Source: Sisyra terminalis
Lineage: Eukaryota > Arthropoda > Insecta > Neuroptera > Sisyridae
Direction of reading: 5' to 3'
DNA: 64,000 nucleotides
Assembly: GCA_958496175.1 (NCBI GenBank)
Contig: OY292276.1
Coordinates: 13,162,001 to 13,226,000, forward strand
Part shown: positions 62,173 to 64,000 of the stretch, piece by piece
Numbering within the stretch: the first letter of the stretch is position 1
Layout of the letters: each line of letters opens with the position of its first letter
The notes under the pieces: generated by a model
Databases searched by the model: none
Told to the model about the DNA's origin: nothing
The model's input: the letters and a program-made list of their open reading frames with translations, nothing else
Program-made: the position numbers and the translations under genes

Positions 62173-64000
62173 CTAAAACTATTTCAAAAACTATTGACAC
62201 TTTTTAATAGCTTCGTTATTCTCAATTGGTATTAGTTCAATTTGGAAAGAAGCTTTTTTTCGGTGATGTCTCCTTTTAAAACTAAAGAGACTTAAGAGTA
62301 ACTAAAAATATTAAGTATGAACTTATCGAAAGTAGGAAAATAAAAGTAAAAATATTAGAAAATAGTGTGATAATTTCAGAAACTTTATTTTTGATACTTC
62401 CACCTGATGGTCAGGTTTATTACAGCACTAGGGAACTCTTTCTCACTGTTGCATCAAAAAACCAAATTGCCATAAGAATCGCCAATCTTCAACGTTGAAG
62501 AGACACCAAAGAAGGTAAGGTCTTTCAAACTAGTTAAAACTATTTTTTAACAGATGCAAGATTCCAATCCTTTTTTTTTTGTTCTAGTTTTCCTAATATA
62601 ATACTTAACAAGAGTTTTTTCCTATTAAAATCTAACACATATTGCTAAATTTTCTTTTTACTACTTATTTATTTTCCTCAATATTTCCTCTTTGGTGACC
62701 CAATTAGTCCACAACACTTGATTATCTTTAAACCTCTTAAGTGCCAGAACTATTCAGTCCTAAGCCCTTTAGTGTGTTTTTAACATCTATCCCTCAAATT
62801 TAATATTTCTGAGAATTCTTGACTTTTTTTTTACCATCATATAACTAAGCAATTATTTCACTTAATTCAGCATTTACCAATAAAATATCGATGGATATGT
62901 TTAAGTGATCAACTAGTAACCAATTGTTAGTAGCTATTTTCTACTAAGTTAGCACATTATTGTCACAAAGTTATAAAGTTTTGTAAAAAATACTACCAAC
63001 AAAAAACCTCTTAATTGATTTTCGACAAAACCATATTAAATTTAGTTAAGGAAAAATTTATTAGTTTTTTAACAGTATAAGTAATATTTCCTGTTTATCT
63101 CAAACTGTATTAAAGATTTATATTACTAAGTACAACTAAAAATACAGCTAGGAGTAATAAATAAATCCATTTAGTTTTTAAAAGTTTTGAGGAATTCCAC
63201 TTTTACGATTTTCTAGTTAACAAAAGTTCCAAGCTGATCATAGATATATTCAAATTTCCATAGCTATGAAAGTGTTTGTTGTAGCAAAAAAGACGTTAAC
63301 TATCTATTCAAACACACAATACATTGTATTTAAGACAAGTATGACCACAACGATTATTCATATCTTTTATGAATTAAACAATTTATGATATTATAATAAA
63401 CGCTATTATTGTTAATGAAGTTTTAGAATAAAAATAAAACATTATTTTAGACAAATTTATAGGTTCTATAAAACAAATTAGCATTAGCATATAAAATGTC
63501 GCTATCATGTCCGAGTAAATGGCACTTAAATATGCGTGTTATGTTCGGTGGAGAAAAAATTTTTACATTTACGGTGCTCATATGTATATTTTCATTTATT
63601 TATTTCAAAAAAGATATTACTATCTCATCAACATTTCAAATGTAAACAATATAAACATAATAAAAGTTTCTATGAAAAAGATTTATGTGGCTAATTGATG
63701 GCTTAATTTGTTCAAGTTTTTAATGTTTGATTTAATTAGGTTTCGAAAGAGATAATTACATGAGCATGAATTTGAAATGAACTAGTAAGAGATACTTTCT
63801 TGGTGCGGAATTTTACGGAATTGTTTTATTGCTGCGTTTTGAAATGATTTTGTTTTGCTGGAGAAACTTTTAGTTGGATGCTAACGATTTTAATAACATT
63901 TTAAACCTCAAATGGATTCAACCAAGTAGTAAGTAATTCGGGTTTATGTTTGTAAGCAACAACTAAAGCCGGTTTAATGCTTCGCGCATTTTCTGTCTAT
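62173..64000. other. A/T-rich non-coding DNA
   Basis: No gene is supported. A perfect 16-bp palindrome TCTTCAACGTTGAAGA lies at 62486-62501. An acceptor/donor pair around 62426-62514 encloses stops in all frames. The rest is A/T-rich. Confidence 0.45.

Noticed and set aside
62426..62514. Exon-like interval between TTATTACAG and GAAG|GTAAGG
   Set aside because: All three frames contain stops, so it cannot be an internal coding exon; non-coding use is possible but unsupported.
1..64000. tRNA genes, rRNA, CRISPR arrays, bacterial operons
   Set aside because: I saw no cloverleaf with paired A and B boxes, no rRNA-like block, no regularly spaced repeats, and nothing prokaryotic in gene layout. 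A covariance-model scan could not be run.

Overview
The window looks like a gene-poor stretch of an insect nuclear genome. The evidence is a very A/T-rich background, no prokaryote-style gene packing, and mobile-element ends of insect type: Helitron, hAT, Tc1/mariner-like MITEs, a psq/pogo-type transposase remnant, and fold-back elements carrying a hammerhead-ribozyme-like core. A beetle or similar order is possible, but the sequence alone does not prove it. No complete, confidently identified protein-coding gene is present. Most open frames are short, A/T-rich and of the size expected by chance.

Gene-related signals are few. The best is a G/C- and CpG-rich block at about 21.84-22.76 kb that reads like the promoter and first, mostly untranslated, exon of a minus-strand gene, with donor CAC|GTGAGT at 21838. 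No coding exon follows in the 21.8 kb to the left, so that gene would have a very long first intron. A second G/C-rich pocket at 58.06-58.33 kb has a similar minus-strand donor. A G/C-rich minus-strand frame at 50.81-50.96 kb looks like an isolated coding exon of unknown gene. A 42-bp G/C-rich segment at 27540-27581 sits between AG and GTAAGC and could be a plus-strand microexon. Several more complex, non-repetitive stretches (3.6, 6.7-7.2, 11.1, 13.7-14.1, 35.4, 46.7 and 60.9-61.1 kb) look like candidate cis-regulatory DNA.

Mobile and repeated DNA dominates what can be recognised. Going left to right: a fold-back element at 1.55-1.81 kb; a non-autonomous Helitron at 14839-15947 with a nested TA-flanked MITE; a degenerate fold-back pair at 15.96-16.05 kb; a fold-back element with an exact 16-bp target duplication at 18164-18403; another with an 8-bp target duplication at 23137-23476, inserted in an older tandem repeat; a 1.08-kb near-palindromic MITE at 30699-31775; a 641/642-bp tandem duplication at 36.4-38.1 kb; a 181-bp tandem pair running into a hAT-like terminus at 39.9-40.43 kb; an intact fold-back element with two hammerhead-like cores at 47685-48120; a MITE with 64-bp inverted repeats at 56969-57176; a broken psq/pogo-type transposase at 58.8-59.04 kb; and a TA-flanked MITE with an internal hammerhead-like core at 61854-62170.

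The most unusual feature is the recurrence, in at least six separate places, of a CTGANGA - stem - GAAA core. In five of these it lies in inverted, head-to-head arms or a remnant of such an arm. The core resembles hammerhead motifs known from Penelope-like retroelements, but no reverse transcriptase is visible here. The copies may therefore be a family of small non-autonomous ribozyme-bearing elements.
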